From Streptomyces sp. NBC_00582 (GTDB lineage Bacteria; Actinomycetota; Actinomycetes; Streptomycetales; Streptomycetaceae): 64,000 bases of DNA. The stretch spans positions 9,238,001 to 9,302,000 of the forward strand of contig NZ_CP107772.1 of assembly GCF_036345155.1 (NCBI RefSeq), read 5' to 3'. Both the position numbers and the translations under genes were made by a program. The notes under the pieces were generated by a model that did no database searches, was not told where the DNA came from, and was given only the letters and a program-made list of their open reading frames with translations. Shown one piece after another: positions 25,923-34,617 of this stretch (within the stretch, counting starts at the first letter, position 1; the number at the start of each line of letters is the position of its first letter).

Positions 25923-27293
25923 CTACGCCGCCTCACCCCGGGACTCCCCACCGCCGGCCGGGGGTGTCGCCGCCTCCGGTGCCGAACCGCCCTGCGCGGG
26001 AAGGTGGTTGAAGACCAGGTTGAGCACGATCGCCGTCACACAGCCCGCGCTGATCCCGCTGTTCATCACCGTCTGGAACCAGTCGGGGAACTTCTCGTAG
26101 ATGGTCGGCACCCCGACCGGCAGCATGCCGATCGCCACCGACACGGCCACCACGGTGAGGTTGTGGTTGTCCTCGAAGTCCACCCGGGCCAGGGTCCGCA
26201 GACCGCTCGCGGCGACCGTTCCGAACATCACCAGACCGGCTCCGCCGAGGACCGGCGCCGGGACGGCCGCCACCACCGCGCCGAGCTTGGGCAGCAGACC
26301 GAGCAGCACGAGGATGCCGCCGGCGGTGGCCACCACCCAGCGGCTGCGCACCCGGGTCATGCCGACCAGGCCGACGTTCTGCGCGTACGCCGTGTAGGGG
26401 AAGGTGTTGAAGACGCCGCCCAGGACCGTCGAGAGGCCGTCCGCGCGCAGACCGTCGGCCAGCGAGCGGGCCTCGACCCTGCGGCCGGTCATCTCGCCGA
26501 CCGCGATCAGGTCACCGGTCGTCTCCGTCATCGTCACCAGTGCCACGACCAGCATCGACACGATCGCCGAGGCCTCGAAGGCGGGCGCCCCGAAGTGGAA
26601 CGGGGTGCTGATCCCCAGCCAGTCGGCGTCCCGGACCCCGCCGAAGTCGGTGAACCCGAACGGCACCGCGACCACGAGCCCCACGACGATGCCGATCAGT
26701 ACCGCGATCCGGCTCAGGAACGCGGGTCCGAACCGCTGCACGACCAGCACCACGGCGAGCACGAACGCGGCCAGCGCGAGGTTCTTCTGCTCCCCGAAGT
26801 CCTTTGAACCGGCGCCGCCCGCCGCCCAGTTGCCGGCGACGGGCAGCAGCGAGAGACCGATGACCAGGATCACCGTGCCGGTGACGAGGGGCGGGAAGAA
26901 CCGCAGCAGCCGGCCGAACACCGGGGCCAGCAGCACGATCGCGAGCCCCGCGACGATCACCGACCCGTAGATCGCGGGCAGTCCGCCGCCCGTCGTCCCG
27001 ATCAGCACCATCGGCGACACGGCCGCGAACGTACAGCCCTGCATGATGGGCAGCCTTACCCCGAAACGCCAGAACCCCACGCACTGGATCAGCGTGGCGA
27101 TCCCGCACACCAGCAGATCGGCCGTGATCAGATACGCCAGGTCGGCGGGCGACAGCTTCATCGCGCCGCCCACGATGAGCGGCACGGCCACCGCGCCGGC
27201 GTACATCGCGAGCACATGCTGGATCCCGAACGCGGCCAGCTGCCGTACGGGGGGCACCTCGTCGACGGGATGCACGGGTGCGGTCGAGGCCAT
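25923..27293 (-). CDS. NCS2 family xanthine/uric acid permease
   Basis: A 456-residue transporter with about 14 membrane helices. Family signatures are VPLIVGGAMKLSPADLAYLI, LPIMQGCTFAAVSPM, ETTGDLIAVGEMTGRR and NTFPYTAYAQNVGLVGMT followed by RVRSRWV. The Gln and Asn of the AQNVG segment and the Glu of ETTGD are substrate-binding in UapA/XanQ relatives. It imports xanthine or urate with H+ across the cytoplasmic membrane. ATG 27293 has AGGAG five bases upstream; GTG 27299 is too close to it. It follows the ferredoxin-reductase gene by 49 bases on the same strand, so the two may share a transcript. Confidence 0.94.
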   Translation of the reverse strand: MASTAPVHPVDEVPPVRQLAAFGIQHVLAMYAGAVAVPLIVGGAMKLSPADLAYLITADLLVCGIATLIQCVGFWRFGVRLPIMQGCTFAAVSPMVLIGTTGGGLPAIYGSVIVAGLAIVLLAPVFGRLLRFFPPLVTGTVILVIGLSLLPVAGNWAAGGAGSKDFGEQKNLALAAFVLAVVLVVQRFGPAFLSRIAVLIGIVVGLVVAVPFGFTDFGGVRDADWLGISTPFHFGAPAFEASAIVSMLVVALVTMTETTGDLIAVGEMTGRRVEARSLADGLRADGLSTVLGGVFNTFPYTAYAQNVGLVGMTRVRSRWVVATAGGILVLLGLLPKLGAVVAAVPAPVLGGAGLVMFGTVAASGLRTLARVDFEDNHNLTVVAVSVAIGMLPVGVPTIYEKFPDWFQTVMNSGISAGCVTAIVLNLVFNHLPAQGGSAPEAATPPAGGGESRGEAA

Positions 27294-27342
27294 GGACACT
27301 CCTGGGCGGGGGACATCCGGACAGCACGGGACGGTACGGGGA

Positions 27343-28734
27343 TTAAACAGAATGTTGATTTCCGAGGTGTTGCCGCCGCGTGTACTCGTCGGTGATCTCT
27401 GCCCGGGCGACGGCCGCCCGCAACGCCGCCCAGTCCGGCAGCTTCACCACGCCCCGCCCCAGCGAGGCCCCGAGCTCCGCCTCGGCCCGCTCGATCGCCC
27501 GCCACCCCTCCCAGCCGACGGGCTCCGCCCCGGCGGCCCGCAGCAGCGGCAGCACATCCTCCGGCACCGACGCGCCCGCGAGCACGGGGGCGTCCTCCAG
27601 CAGCGAGGTCACCGTCTCCTTCGCGCACGGCCGGTTGGTGCCGATCACGCCGGTGGGCCCCCGCTTGATCCAGCCCGCCACGTACTCGCCCCGCGCCACC
27701 CCGCCCGCGCGCATCACCCGTCCGGCGGTGTGCGGCACCGTGCCCCGCGCGGCGTCGAACGGCAGCCCGTCCAGCGGTACCCCGCGATACCCCACCGACC
27801 GCAGCACGAGCTGTGCCTCGACGTCCTCGTAACGGCCCGTGCCGCTCACCCCGCCCCGGCCGTCGGGTGCGGTCCGCTCGAACCGCACCGCGCCCACCCG
27901 CCCCCCGACGGCGAGCAGTTCCACGGGCCGCAGGAAGAACCGGAGCCGGATCCGCCGTCGTGCGTCCCGCGGCGGCAGGGCCGTCCAGCCGCGCAGCACC
28001 TCCACATTGCGGCGCTGGGCCGCCGGCAGCCCGGAGGGATCGCCGTAGCCCGGGTCGAGCGCCAGTTCCGCCTCGTCCACGCGCACGTCCGTGCCGGGCA
28101 GCGCGCCGAGTTCCCGCAGCTCCTTGGTGGTGAAGCGGGCCTGGGAGGGGCCGCGCCTGCCCACCGTGTGGATCTCCGTGACCCCGCTCGCGTCCAGCGC
28201 GGCCAGCGCCGCCTGGGGCATGTCGGTGGGGCTCAGCTCGGCCGAACCACGTGCCAGGATCCGGGTGACGTCCACCGCCACGTTCCCCACGCCGATCACG
28301 ACGGCCGCGCGGACGCCCCGCAGAAAGTCCTCGCCGACGGCGTCCGGATGCGCGCTGTACCAGGAGACGAACTCCGTGGCCGACCAACTGCCCGGCAGGT
28401 CCTCGCCCGGAATGCCCAGCCGGCGGTCGGCCGCCGCGCCCACGCAGTACACCACCGCGTGGTACAGCTCGCGCAGCCGGGCGACCGGCACCCCGCCCGC
28501 GCCGACCTCGACCCCGCCGAGGAAGCGCACCCGCTCGTGCTCCAGCACCGTGCGCAGGTTCCCCTGGAGCGACTTGATCTTCTCGTGGTCCGGGGCGACG
28601 CCGTACCGCACCAGGCCGTACGGGCACGGCAGCCGGTCCAGGACGTCGACGAGCACCTCGGGATCCTGCTGGACGAGGCTCTGGGCGGTGTAGACCCCGC
28701 TCGGCCCGGAGCCTACGACGGCGACACGCAGCAC
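27343..28734 (-). CDS. FprA-type ferredoxin/flavodoxin-NADP+ reductase
   Basis: A 463-residue FAD enzyme of the adrenodoxin-reductase/FprA group. The FAD-binding motif is VAVVGSGPSGVYTAQSLV, followed by the hallmark CPYGLVRYGVAPDHEKIK. The NADP-binding region is VIGVGNVAVDVTRILA, with HTVGRRGPSQARFTTKELRE after it. The C-terminal FAD contact is YVAGWIKRGPTGVIGTNRPC. It moves electrons between NADPH and ferredoxin, often to supply P450s. GTG 28734 follows AAGGGG by seven bases. No ferredoxin or P450 gene is adjacent. Confidence 0.95.
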   Translation of the reverse strand: MLRVAVVGSGPSGVYTAQSLVQQDPEVLVDVLDRLPCPYGLVRYGVAPDHEKIKSLQGNLRTVLEHERVRFLGGVEVGAGGVPVARLRELYHAVVYCVGAAADRRLGIPGEDLPGSWSATEFVSWYSAHPDAVGEDFLRGVRAAVVIGVGNVAVDVTRILARGSAELSPTDMPQAALAALDASGVTEIHTVGRRGPSQARFTTKELRELGALPGTDVRVDEAELALDPGYGDPSGLPAAQRRNVEVLRGWTALPPRDARRRIRLRFFLRPVELLAVGGRVGAVRFERTAPDGRGGVSGTGRYEDVEAQLVLRSVGYRGVPLDGLPFDAARGTVPHTAGRVMRAGGVARGEYVAGWIKRGPTGVIGTNRPCAKETVTSLLEDAPVLAGASVPEDVLPLLRAAGAEPVGWEGWRAIERAEAELGASLGRGVVKLPDWAALRAAVARAEITDEYTRRQHLGNQHSV

Positions 28735-28892
28735 GGCGTGACCCCTTACCCGCACGACGGACGCGTGCGACGGAGGAGAGCGCTGGTGCCTCCAGCATCC
28801 CACCGAGGCCGCTCCGCTGACAGGGTGTCGTCGGTTCGACACGCGTGCGTGTTCGTTCGTATGGAAAGTGATCATGCGGTTACGTTCCGTGT

Positions 28893-29423
28893 GTGCTAGA
28901 AGCATCCTTCCTTAATCTTTCTGATCGTTCCGCCGAGGACGGGACCGTGTCCGTGTGGCCGGCGTGGGAGGTGCGGGAGACCGGCGACCCCGCCGTGACC
29001 TGGTTCGACGTCCGGCTCGCCTTCGCCGACGGGGCCGCTGTGGACCTGCTGGCCGTGGTGTCCGGGGAATGCGTCTCCATCGAGGACGTCCGCGCCCGGC
29101 CACCCCTGTCCCTCGTCGACCTGGCGGACCTCGCGGACTGGATCGAGGGCCCGCTCTTCGACCGGTGCGCCGGCGGCGCCGGGGCGGAGACCGGGGAGGC
29201 CGCCACCCGGCCGGGCGGATCCCGGCGCGCCCGCCCGGCCTGGCCGCGCGGGCGCGAGGGGTGCCGGCTGGTCGCCGAGGAGTACCGCGCGGCCCAACGC
29301 GAGGGCGCGGACCCCGTGCTCGCGGTGATGTGCGCGACCGGCCACAGCCGGCGCCGGTCGCTCCGGCTGATCGCCCAGGCGCGGGACGCGGGATACCTGA
29401 CACCACGTCACGCCAAGCGGTGA
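28893..29423 (+). CDS. DUF6214 family protein
   Basis: Up to 176 residues, matching a Streptomyces-specific family of unknown function (DUF6214). Conserved-looking stretches are SVWPAWEVRETGDPAVTWF, CVSIEDVRARPPLSL, LADLADWIEGPL and the C-terminal RLVAEEYRAAQREGADPVLA and MCATGHSRRRSLRLIAQAR. The C-terminus looks like a helix-turn-helix-like helical unit. The start is uncertain: GTG 28893 has no ribosome binding site and is followed by about ten codons with A or T endings, while GTG 28947 follows GAGGACGGG. It is cytoplasmic and divergent from FprA. Confidence 0.82.
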   Translation: MLEASFLNLSDRSAEDGTVSVWPAWEVRETGDPAVTWFDVRLAFADGAAVDLLAVVSGECVSIEDVRARPPLSLVDLADLADWIEGPLFDRCAGGAGAETGEAATRPGGSRRARPAWPRGREGCRLVAEEYRAAQREGADPVLAVMCATGHSRRRSLRLIAQARDAGYLTPRHAKR

Positions 29424-29438
29424 GCCGCCGACTCGGGC

Positions 29439-30077
29439 TCAGCGCATCCGTTGCATGCGGGCGATCTCGCTCGTCTGCTGGGCCACCACGTCGTCCGCCA
29501 TCTCCTCGACGCGCAGGTTGTTGCCCTGCGCCTTGACCTCCGTGGCCATGGTGATCGCGCCCTCGTGATGCGTGATCATCAAGGTGAGGAACAGGGCGTC
29601 GAAGGCCTCGCCGTGCGCCGCGCGCAAGGTCGTGAGCTGGGCCTCGGTCGCCATGCCCGGCATCACGGTGTGGTCGTGCGGATCGCCGGTCTCGGCCTTG
29701 TCGTAGGACGCGAGCCAGCCCTTCATCGCCTCGATCTCCGGTCCCTGCGCGGCCGAGATCCGCTGCGCGAGCCGCTTGACGTCGGCCGACGCCGCCCGGT
29801 CCGGGACGAGTTCGGTCATCTCCAGGGCCTGGGCGTGGTGCTGGATCATCATCCGGGCGTACGACACGTCCGCCGAGTTGGGCGTGTCGTCCTCGGCCCG
29901 CTGCTCGGCCGCCTCCTGGGCGGAGAGCGTCCGGTTCCCCTCGCCCGGCGCGCCCGGCGCGATCACCGAAGGCCCGCTCGCCACGGCCGACGTGTCCTGC
30001 GCACCGGAGTCGCAGCCGGCGAGAGCGAGCACGAGCAGCGCGGCCGCGGCGGTGAGGGATGCGCGGCGGTGGGGCAC
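29439..30077 (-). CDS. DUF305 lipoprotein
   Basis: A 212-residue lipoprotein. A short signal ends in the lipobox LALAGC (Cys ~22). DUF305 motifs are YARMMIQHHAQALEMTELV and ALFLTLMITHHEGAITMATE: paired His residues in ferritin-like helical repeats that could bind a metal. GTG 30077 has AGGAGG five bases upstream. It is anchored on the outer face of the membrane. DUF305 proteins are often found with copper-handling genes, though the biochemical role is not settled. It is divergent from the LVIVD-repeat secreted protein. Confidence 0.94.
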   Translation of the reverse strand: MPHRRASLTAAAALLVLALAGCDSGAQDTSAVASGPSVIAPGAPGEGNRTLSAQEAAEQRAEDDTPNSADVSYARMMIQHHAQALEMTELVPDRAASADVKRLAQRISAAQGPEIEAMKGWLASYDKAETGDPHDHTVMPGMATEAQLTTLRAAHGEAFDALFLTLMITHHEGAITMATEVKAQGNNLRVEEMADDVVAQQTSEIARMQRMR

Positions 30078-30278
30078 AACGACCTCCTGGGGCAGGGGAG
30101 TTGGTGGTCCGAACCTCTCACTTACGGCTGTTCGACCGGCTCACGCTCCGGATCCTCGCATCACTGACCGGAAAGATTCATGACGAGTGCGTTACCAGCC
30201 TTTGATATGTGCATGATGAAGACGATACTTCAGAGGACCGTGAACCGTTCCACAGGAACGGCAACGAGGGAGGATGCA

Positions 30279-31781
30279 GTGACCCTGTTGAACGATCCCC
30301 GAACGCGGCGCAGACGGCTGGGCGTCACCGCCGCCTGTACCGGGCTCCTGGCCGCGCTGCTCACCGCGGTCCCGGCGGCCGCCACCCCGGACCCCGGGGA
30401 CGCGCCGACCGCGGAGCGCGGGGTGTCCCGCAGCGCCCAGGCCGAGGCCGCCGCGGCGATCGCCGACGGCGAGATACCCGGGCAGGACGAGATCGTCCAC
30501 TCCGACAACGTCGAACACCTCACCAACATCCCCAAGGACGCGCTGACGGGAACCAATTCGGACCTCGCCTTCCAGGGGAAGTACGCCTTCGCCGGCAACT
30601 ACGACGGCTTCCGCGTCTTCGACATCAGCGACCCGAAGGCCCCGAAGACCGTCTCCCAGGTGCTCTGCCCCGGCTCGCAGAACGACATCTCCGTCTCCGG
30701 CGACCTGCTCTTCCTGTCCACCGACTCCTCGCGCAGCGACAGCAGTTGCAACAGCACCACGCAGCCCGCGACCGAGAAGTCCTCCTGGGAGGGCATGAAG
30801 GTCTTCGACATCAGCGACAAGAGGAACCCGAAGTACGTCGCCGCCGTCGAGACCGCCTGCGGCTCGCACACCCACACCCTGGTGCCCGAGCGCAAGAACG
30901 TCTACATCTACGTCTCCTCGTACTCGCCGAGCGCCACCTACCCCGACTGCCAGCCCCCGCACGACGGCATCTCCGTCATCAAGGTGCCGCGCAAGGCGCC
31001 CGAGACGGCCGCGGTCGTCAACTTCCCCGTCCTCTTCCCGGGCGAGGGCCCGGACGGCGGCGGCAACCCCGGCTCGCCCACCAACCCGGGCGTGTCCAAG
31101 ACCACCGGCTGCCACGACATCACCGTGCTCCCGGAGAAGGACCTCGCGGCCGGCGCCTGCATGGGCGACGGCATCCTCTTCTCCATCAAGGATCCCGAGA
31201 ACCCCAAGGTCATCGACCAGGTGCAGGACAACGTGAACTTCGCGTTCTGGCACTCGGCGACCTTCAACCAGAAGGCGAACAAGGTCGTCTTCACCGATGA
31301 GCTGGGCGGCGGCGGAGCGGCCACCTGCAACGCGGCGATCGGCCCGAACCGCGGCGCCGACGGCATCTACGACATCGTCGGCAAGGGCGACAAGCGCAAG
31401 CTCGTCTTCCGCAGCTACTACAAGATCCCCCGCCACCAGGCGGACACCGAGAACTGCGTGGCCCACAACGGCTCGCTGATCCCCGTCAAGGGCAAGGACC
31501 TCATGGTCCAGGCCTGGTACCAGGGCGGCGTCTCGGTCTGGGACTTCACCGACTCCGCCAGTCCGAAGGAGATCGCCTACTTCGAGCGCGGCCCGCTGAG
31601 CACGACCGCGCTGTCGGTCGGCGGCGCGTGGTCGGCGTACTACTACAACGGCTACATCTACGCGAACGACATCACCAAGGGCTTCGACGTGCTCAAGCTC
31701 AGCGACCGCCGCACGGATCCGGCCAAGCGGATCCATCTGCGGGAGCTCAACGTCCAGACGCAGCCGGACTACTTCGACTGA
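30279..31781 (+). CDS. Secreted LVIVD-repeat beta-propeller protein
   Basis: A 500-residue exported protein. GTG 30279 has GGGAGGA five bases upstream, and the signal peptide ends near residue 36 (GLLAALLTAVPAAA). The body shows LVIVD-type repeats (GFRVFDISDPKAPKTVSQV, GMKVFDISDKRNPKYVAAV, LFSIKDPENPKVIDQVQ, GVSVWDFTDSASPKEIAYF, GFDVLKLSDRRTDPAKRIH), predicted to form a cell-surface propeller. The Cys-rich loops (TACGSHTHT, TTGCHDIT, ENCVAHNGS) with several His residues could bind metal. It is divergent from the DUF305 lipoprotein, and the two probably act together outside the cell. The 3' end overlaps the convergent TetR gene by 13 bases. Confidence 0.92.
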   Translation: MTLLNDPRTRRRRLGVTAACTGLLAALLTAVPAAATPDPGDAPTAERGVSRSAQAEAAAAIADGEIPGQDEIVHSDNVEHLTNIPKDALTGTNSDLAFQGKYAFAGNYDGFRVFDISDPKAPKTVSQVLCPGSQNDISVSGDLLFLSTDSSRSDSSCNSTTQPATEKSSWEGMKVFDISDKRNPKYVAAVETACGSHTHTLVPERKNVYIYVSSYSPSATYPDCQPPHDGISVIKVPRKAPETAAVVNFPVLFPGEGPDGGGNPGSPTNPGVSKTTGCHDITVLPEKDLAAGACMGDGILFSIKDPENPKVIDQVQDNVNFAFWHSATFNQKANKVVFTDELGGGGAATCNAAIGPNRGADGIYDIVGKGDKRKLVFRSYYKIPRHQADTENCVAHNGSLIPVKGKDLMVQAWYQGGVSVWDFTDSASPKEIAYFERGPLSTTALSVGGAWSAYYYNGYIYANDITKGFDVLKLSDRRTDPAKRIHLRELNVQTQPDYFD

Positions 31782-32443
31782 TCTCCGTCGGGCGGCTCCG
31801 TCGCGAAGAAGCGCGACAGATCCGTTCCGCACCTCCCGTCGGGCGCCTCGGCGTCCGGCGGGAGGCCCGACTCCCAGTCCAGCCGATAGCGTCGGAACAG
31901 CTCGGCGCGCAACGTCGCCCGGGACAGCGGCACCTGGGGCAGCACCAGCGCGTAGACGGCGCCCATGAGCTGGGAGCGCAGCAGCGGGTAGTCGCGGTCG
32001 ACGTCCCGCGAGCCGTGCCGGGCGGCGGTGTCCCGCAGCAACTCGGCCAGCCGCTGCTGCTCCGGACACCGCACGAATCCCTCGGCCTGCAGCAGCCCGG
32101 CCATGTGCTGCCGCATCAGCACCGTACGGTCCCCGGCCAGTCCGAGGATCGCGTCGATGGCCCGCGCCATCCGCTCCCCGCCGTCCTCGGTGCGCGGCTC
32201 CCGCTCCAGGGCCTCCTCCAGCGTGCGGTGCATCAGCCGGTGCACCGCCGACTGCACCAACTGCCGCTTGCCGGGGAAGTAGTAGGACACCAGCCCCCGG
32301 GCCGAACCCGCCCGGTCGGCGATGTCGGCGAGCGTCGTCGCCTCGTACCCGCGCTCGCTCACCAGCTCCAGCGCCGCCTGCAACAGCCGTTCCCGCGAAC
32401 GCCGCCGCAATTCTTCATTGACCGAGGCGCTGCGCGGGGACAT
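31769..32443 (-). CDS. TetR family regulator
   Basis: A 224-residue repressor. The N-terminal helix-turn-helix is at ~15-60 (ERLLQAALELVSERGYEATT, IADRAGSARGLVSYYFPGKR). The C-terminal ligand domain has TLEEALEREPR, RAIDAILGLAGDRTVLMRQH and LMGAVYALVLPQVPLSRAT. ATG 32443 has GGAG eight bases upstream. A palindrome, TGGCTATCAGCCA, lies 21 bases upstream and is a likely autoregulatory operator. The gene ends inside the 3' end of the convergent LVIVD gene. Its targets are unknown. Confidence 0.94.
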   Translation of the reverse strand: MSPRSASVNEELRRRSRERLLQAALELVSERGYEATTLADIADRAGSARGLVSYYFPGKRQLVQSAVHRLMHRTLEEALEREPRTEDGGERMARAIDAILGLAGDRTVLMRQHMAGLLQAEGFVRCPEQQRLAELLRDTAARHGSRDVDRDYPLLRSQLMGAVYALVLPQVPLSRATLRAELFRRYRLDWESGLPPDAEAPDGRCGTDLSRFFATEPPDGDQSK

Positions 32444-32463
32444 CCTGTAACTCCTGTGTTGAC

Positions 32464-32476
32464 TGGCTATCAGCCA
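32464..32476. promoter_or_regulatory. TetR autoregulatory operator candidate
   Basis: TGGCTATCAGCCA has 5-bp arms around ATC. It lies just upstream of the TetR start and overlaps A/T-rich promoter-like DNA (TATAGT on the minus strand). Confidence 0.5.
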
Positions 32477-32595
32477 ACTATAATCAGGGCATCCTGGACG
32501 GCTCCGCACGGAGCGCGGCCGGGCTGCCGCCTGCTCTGGGCGACGCGGGGGATCGTCCAGAGTGGGCGTGCCTTCGCCCCGATGGTGGCCTCGGG

Positions 32596-33309
32596 CTACC
32601 GGTTCCCGGCCCCCTCGCTCCGGCCCACCAGGTCCAGGACCGGCCGCAGCCCGTCCGGCCGCTCCGCCGCCGGGAGATGGTCCACGAAGTGCACCGCGCA
32701 ACCCAGCGCCGCGGCCCCGCCGTCCGCCCGCCGGTCGTCCCCGACCATCAGGACGGCCCGCGGATCGACCCCGAGCGCCTCGCAGGCCGTCGCGAACAGC
32801 CGTGGGTCCGGCTTCTGCACCCCGTGCTCGTACGACAGCACATACGTGTCGACGAACCGGTCCAGCCCGTGCTCCCGGAACACCGGCCGCAGATCCCACC
32901 CGATGTTGCTGACCACGCCCACCCCGATCCCCCGCTCCCGCAGCCCGCTCAGCACCTCGACGGCATCGGGGTACGGCGCCCAGGCCGCCGGTGTCATGTG
33001 CCGGTCGTACAGCGCGTCGTGCAGCCGCGGATCCGGCAGCGCCACCTGCCGCGACAGCCCGGTGTACGCGGCCCGATGCGCCGCGGCACTCTCGTCCCGC
33101 ACGCCCCACAGCCCGGCCAGCTCCTCGGGCACCCGCCCGGGAGCCGCCCCACCCGGCAACGCCCCGGCCGCCTCCAGCGCCCGCGCCGTGGCGGCCACCT
33201 CCCCCTCCGGCCACCCGGCCCCGGCGCCCCTCAGCACGGCACGCAACCAGGTCTCGGTGGACTCGACGCGAAAGAGGGTCCCGGAGAAGTCGAACAGAAC
33301 GGCAGCCAT
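32596..33309 (-). CDS. HAD family hydrolase
   Basis: A 237-residue HAD-fold enzyme. Motif I is VLFDFSGTL, with Ser where most HAD phosphatases have the second Asp. Motif II is VVSNIG; motif III is the Lys of HGVQKPDPRLF; motif IV is LMVGDDRRADGGAAALG. The cap is helical (C1 type). The replaced general acid/base in motif I may lower phosphatase activity or favour another reaction, but DFSGTL is frequent in this Streptomyces subgroup. ATG 33309 follows AGGAT. It is probably a small-metabolite phosphatase in the cytoplasm. It lies just downstream of the broken zinc-ribbon gene. Confidence 0.92.
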   Translation of the reverse strand: MAAVLFDFSGTLFRVESTETWLRAVLRGAGAGWPEGEVAATARALEAAGALPGGAAPGRVPEELAGLWGVRDESAAAHRAAYTGLSRQVALPDPRLHDALYDRHMTPAAWAPYPDAVEVLSGLRERGIGVGVVSNIGWDLRPVFREHGLDRFVDTYVLSYEHGVQKPDPRLFATACEALGVDPRAVLMVGDDRRADGGAAALGCAVHFVDHLPAAERPDGLRPVLDLVGRSEGAGNR

Positions 33310-33319
33310 GGGCTTGATC

Positions 33320-33831
33320 CTAGGAACGGGGAGGATCCCGTGGGGCCACGTTCCACACGAAAGGCAGGTCGTCCTCGCAGAACACGCAGACTTACACGGC
33401 TTCCCGCACCACATTGATCTCACGGCACCGCTCGCAGCGCCGGAACACCAGGGCCTGCGTGAACCCGACGGGCCGCGCGATCCCGGCCCGGTGCAGGGCG
33501 AGGGCGACAGCCGGCCAGCAGCCGGGGTCCGGACAGTAGCCGGTGGACTGATTGCCGACCTCGTGCACCTCCCAGCCCCGTCGGCCACGGCGGAACGAGA
33601 TCTCGCCCGCGCCGAGCACGTCCTCGCCGCTCGCGCAGGCCACGTGTTCGCTGCGGCGCGGTGCCGGTCGCAGCCGTCCGTCGAGACCGACGACGTAGGT
33701 GTACGGCTCCTCGTCCTCCGCCCGGAACGCCAGGAGATCGACGGCGTCGCGCACCAGGTGCCCCCGGTGCCCGGGGCGACCGCCCGGCGGATGTCCTCGG
33801 GGCCGACATGGGCGTACGGCGGCCCGGTCAC
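33320..33831 (-). pseudogene. Broken zinc-ribbon protein gene: frameshift plus internal stop
   Basis: An ancestral protein can be pieced together from two frames. GTG 33831 overlaps the stop of the PAP2 gene (GTGA) and gives TGPPYAHVGPEDIRRAVAP, then GTGG. At about 33762-33768 the coherent frame shifts by one base (ACCTGG where ACCCTGG would join), and VRDAVDLLAFRAEDEEPYTY continues. Next come RRSEHVACASGEDVLGAGE and NQSTGYCPDPG. Near the end RRCERCREINVVREAV meets TAA, yet the same frame goes on with VCVFCEDDLPFVWN to TAG at 33320-33322. The stop cuts off the second CxxC of what looks like a zinc ribbon. The 512-base length is one short of a multiple of three. A 120-residue central frame remains open and could still be translated. 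Confidence 0.75.
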
Positions 33832-34499
33832 GGGTGCCAGCGGTGGTGGGCCGTGATGGCCGAGGTCACCAGCAGGGCGCCGAGGAGCCAGCCGCCGAGG
33901 ACGTCCGAGGGCCAGTGGACGCCCAGCCAGACCCGCGTCACGCCCACGCCGATCACGGAGACGACCACCACCGTCACCGCCGTACACCACAGCTGGCGGC
34001 TCACTCCATGGCGGTGCAGGAGCCAGAGGAGGAGGCCCAGGACCACGGTGGCGGTCAGGGCGTGGCCCGAGGGATACGCCTGGTAGTGGGCGGAGTCCAC
34101 GGGGTCGGGCCAGACCGGGCGGTTCCGGTCGACCGCGGCCTTCAGGCCCTGCTGGAGCAGCGTGCCCACGGCCGACGTGACCACCAGCCAGCCCGCCGTC
34201 CACCATGCGGCGTACCGCCACACCAGCCACACCGCCACCGCCGCCCCCAGCAGGCGCATGGTCAGCGGATCCCACACCCAGTCCGTGAGGATCCGGCAGG
34301 CCTGGGTGACGTCCGGGTCGGCCAGGGCCCAGCGGTGCGTCGTGCGGGAGATGCCGCCGTCGACGGACATCAGGGGGTGCCACTTGGTCACCACCAGGAC
34401 GAGCAGGACGACCGAGCACAGTCCGAGGGGCACGGCGAGTCGGCGGGCCGTGCCCGGGGCGGGCGGTCGGGGCGGGGAGTCGACGGACCGGGTGTGCAT
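33828..34499 (-). CDS. PAP2 superfamily membrane phosphatase
   Basis: A 223-residue integral membrane protein with about six helices. The three phosphatase motifs are complete: KAAVDRNRP (KxxxxxxRP), YPSGH (PSGH) and TRVWLGVHWPSDVLGG (the SRxxxxxHxxxD class, with Thr for Ser). Active sites face outside the membrane. Relatives dephosphorylate phosphatidic acid, PGP or undecaprenyl pyrophosphate. ATG 34499 has GAGGA eight bases upstream. Its stop overlaps the GTG of the damaged zinc-ribbon gene, so the two were once translationally coupled. Confidence 0.94.
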   Translation of the reverse strand: MHTRSVDSPPRPPAPGTARRLAVPLGLCSVVLLVLVVTKWHPLMSVDGGISRTTHRWALADPDVTQACRILTDWVWDPLTMRLLGAAVAVWLVWRYAAWWTAGWLVVTSAVGTLLQQGLKAAVDRNRPVWPDPVDSAHYQAYPSGHALTATVVLGLLLWLLHRHGVSRQLWCTAVTVVVVSVIGVGVTRVWLGVHWPSDVLGGWLLGALLVTSAITAHHRWHP

Positions 34500-34617
34500 G
34501 ATGCGATCCTCGCCGACCCAAGGGGTCGGAAGCCAACCAGGGGTGTCGCTCAGGCGGGGCCCGCGTGTCCCGGAGCGGAAGCCGGGGTGCCGCGGTCCCG
34601 CGATCGGCTCCCCGCGC

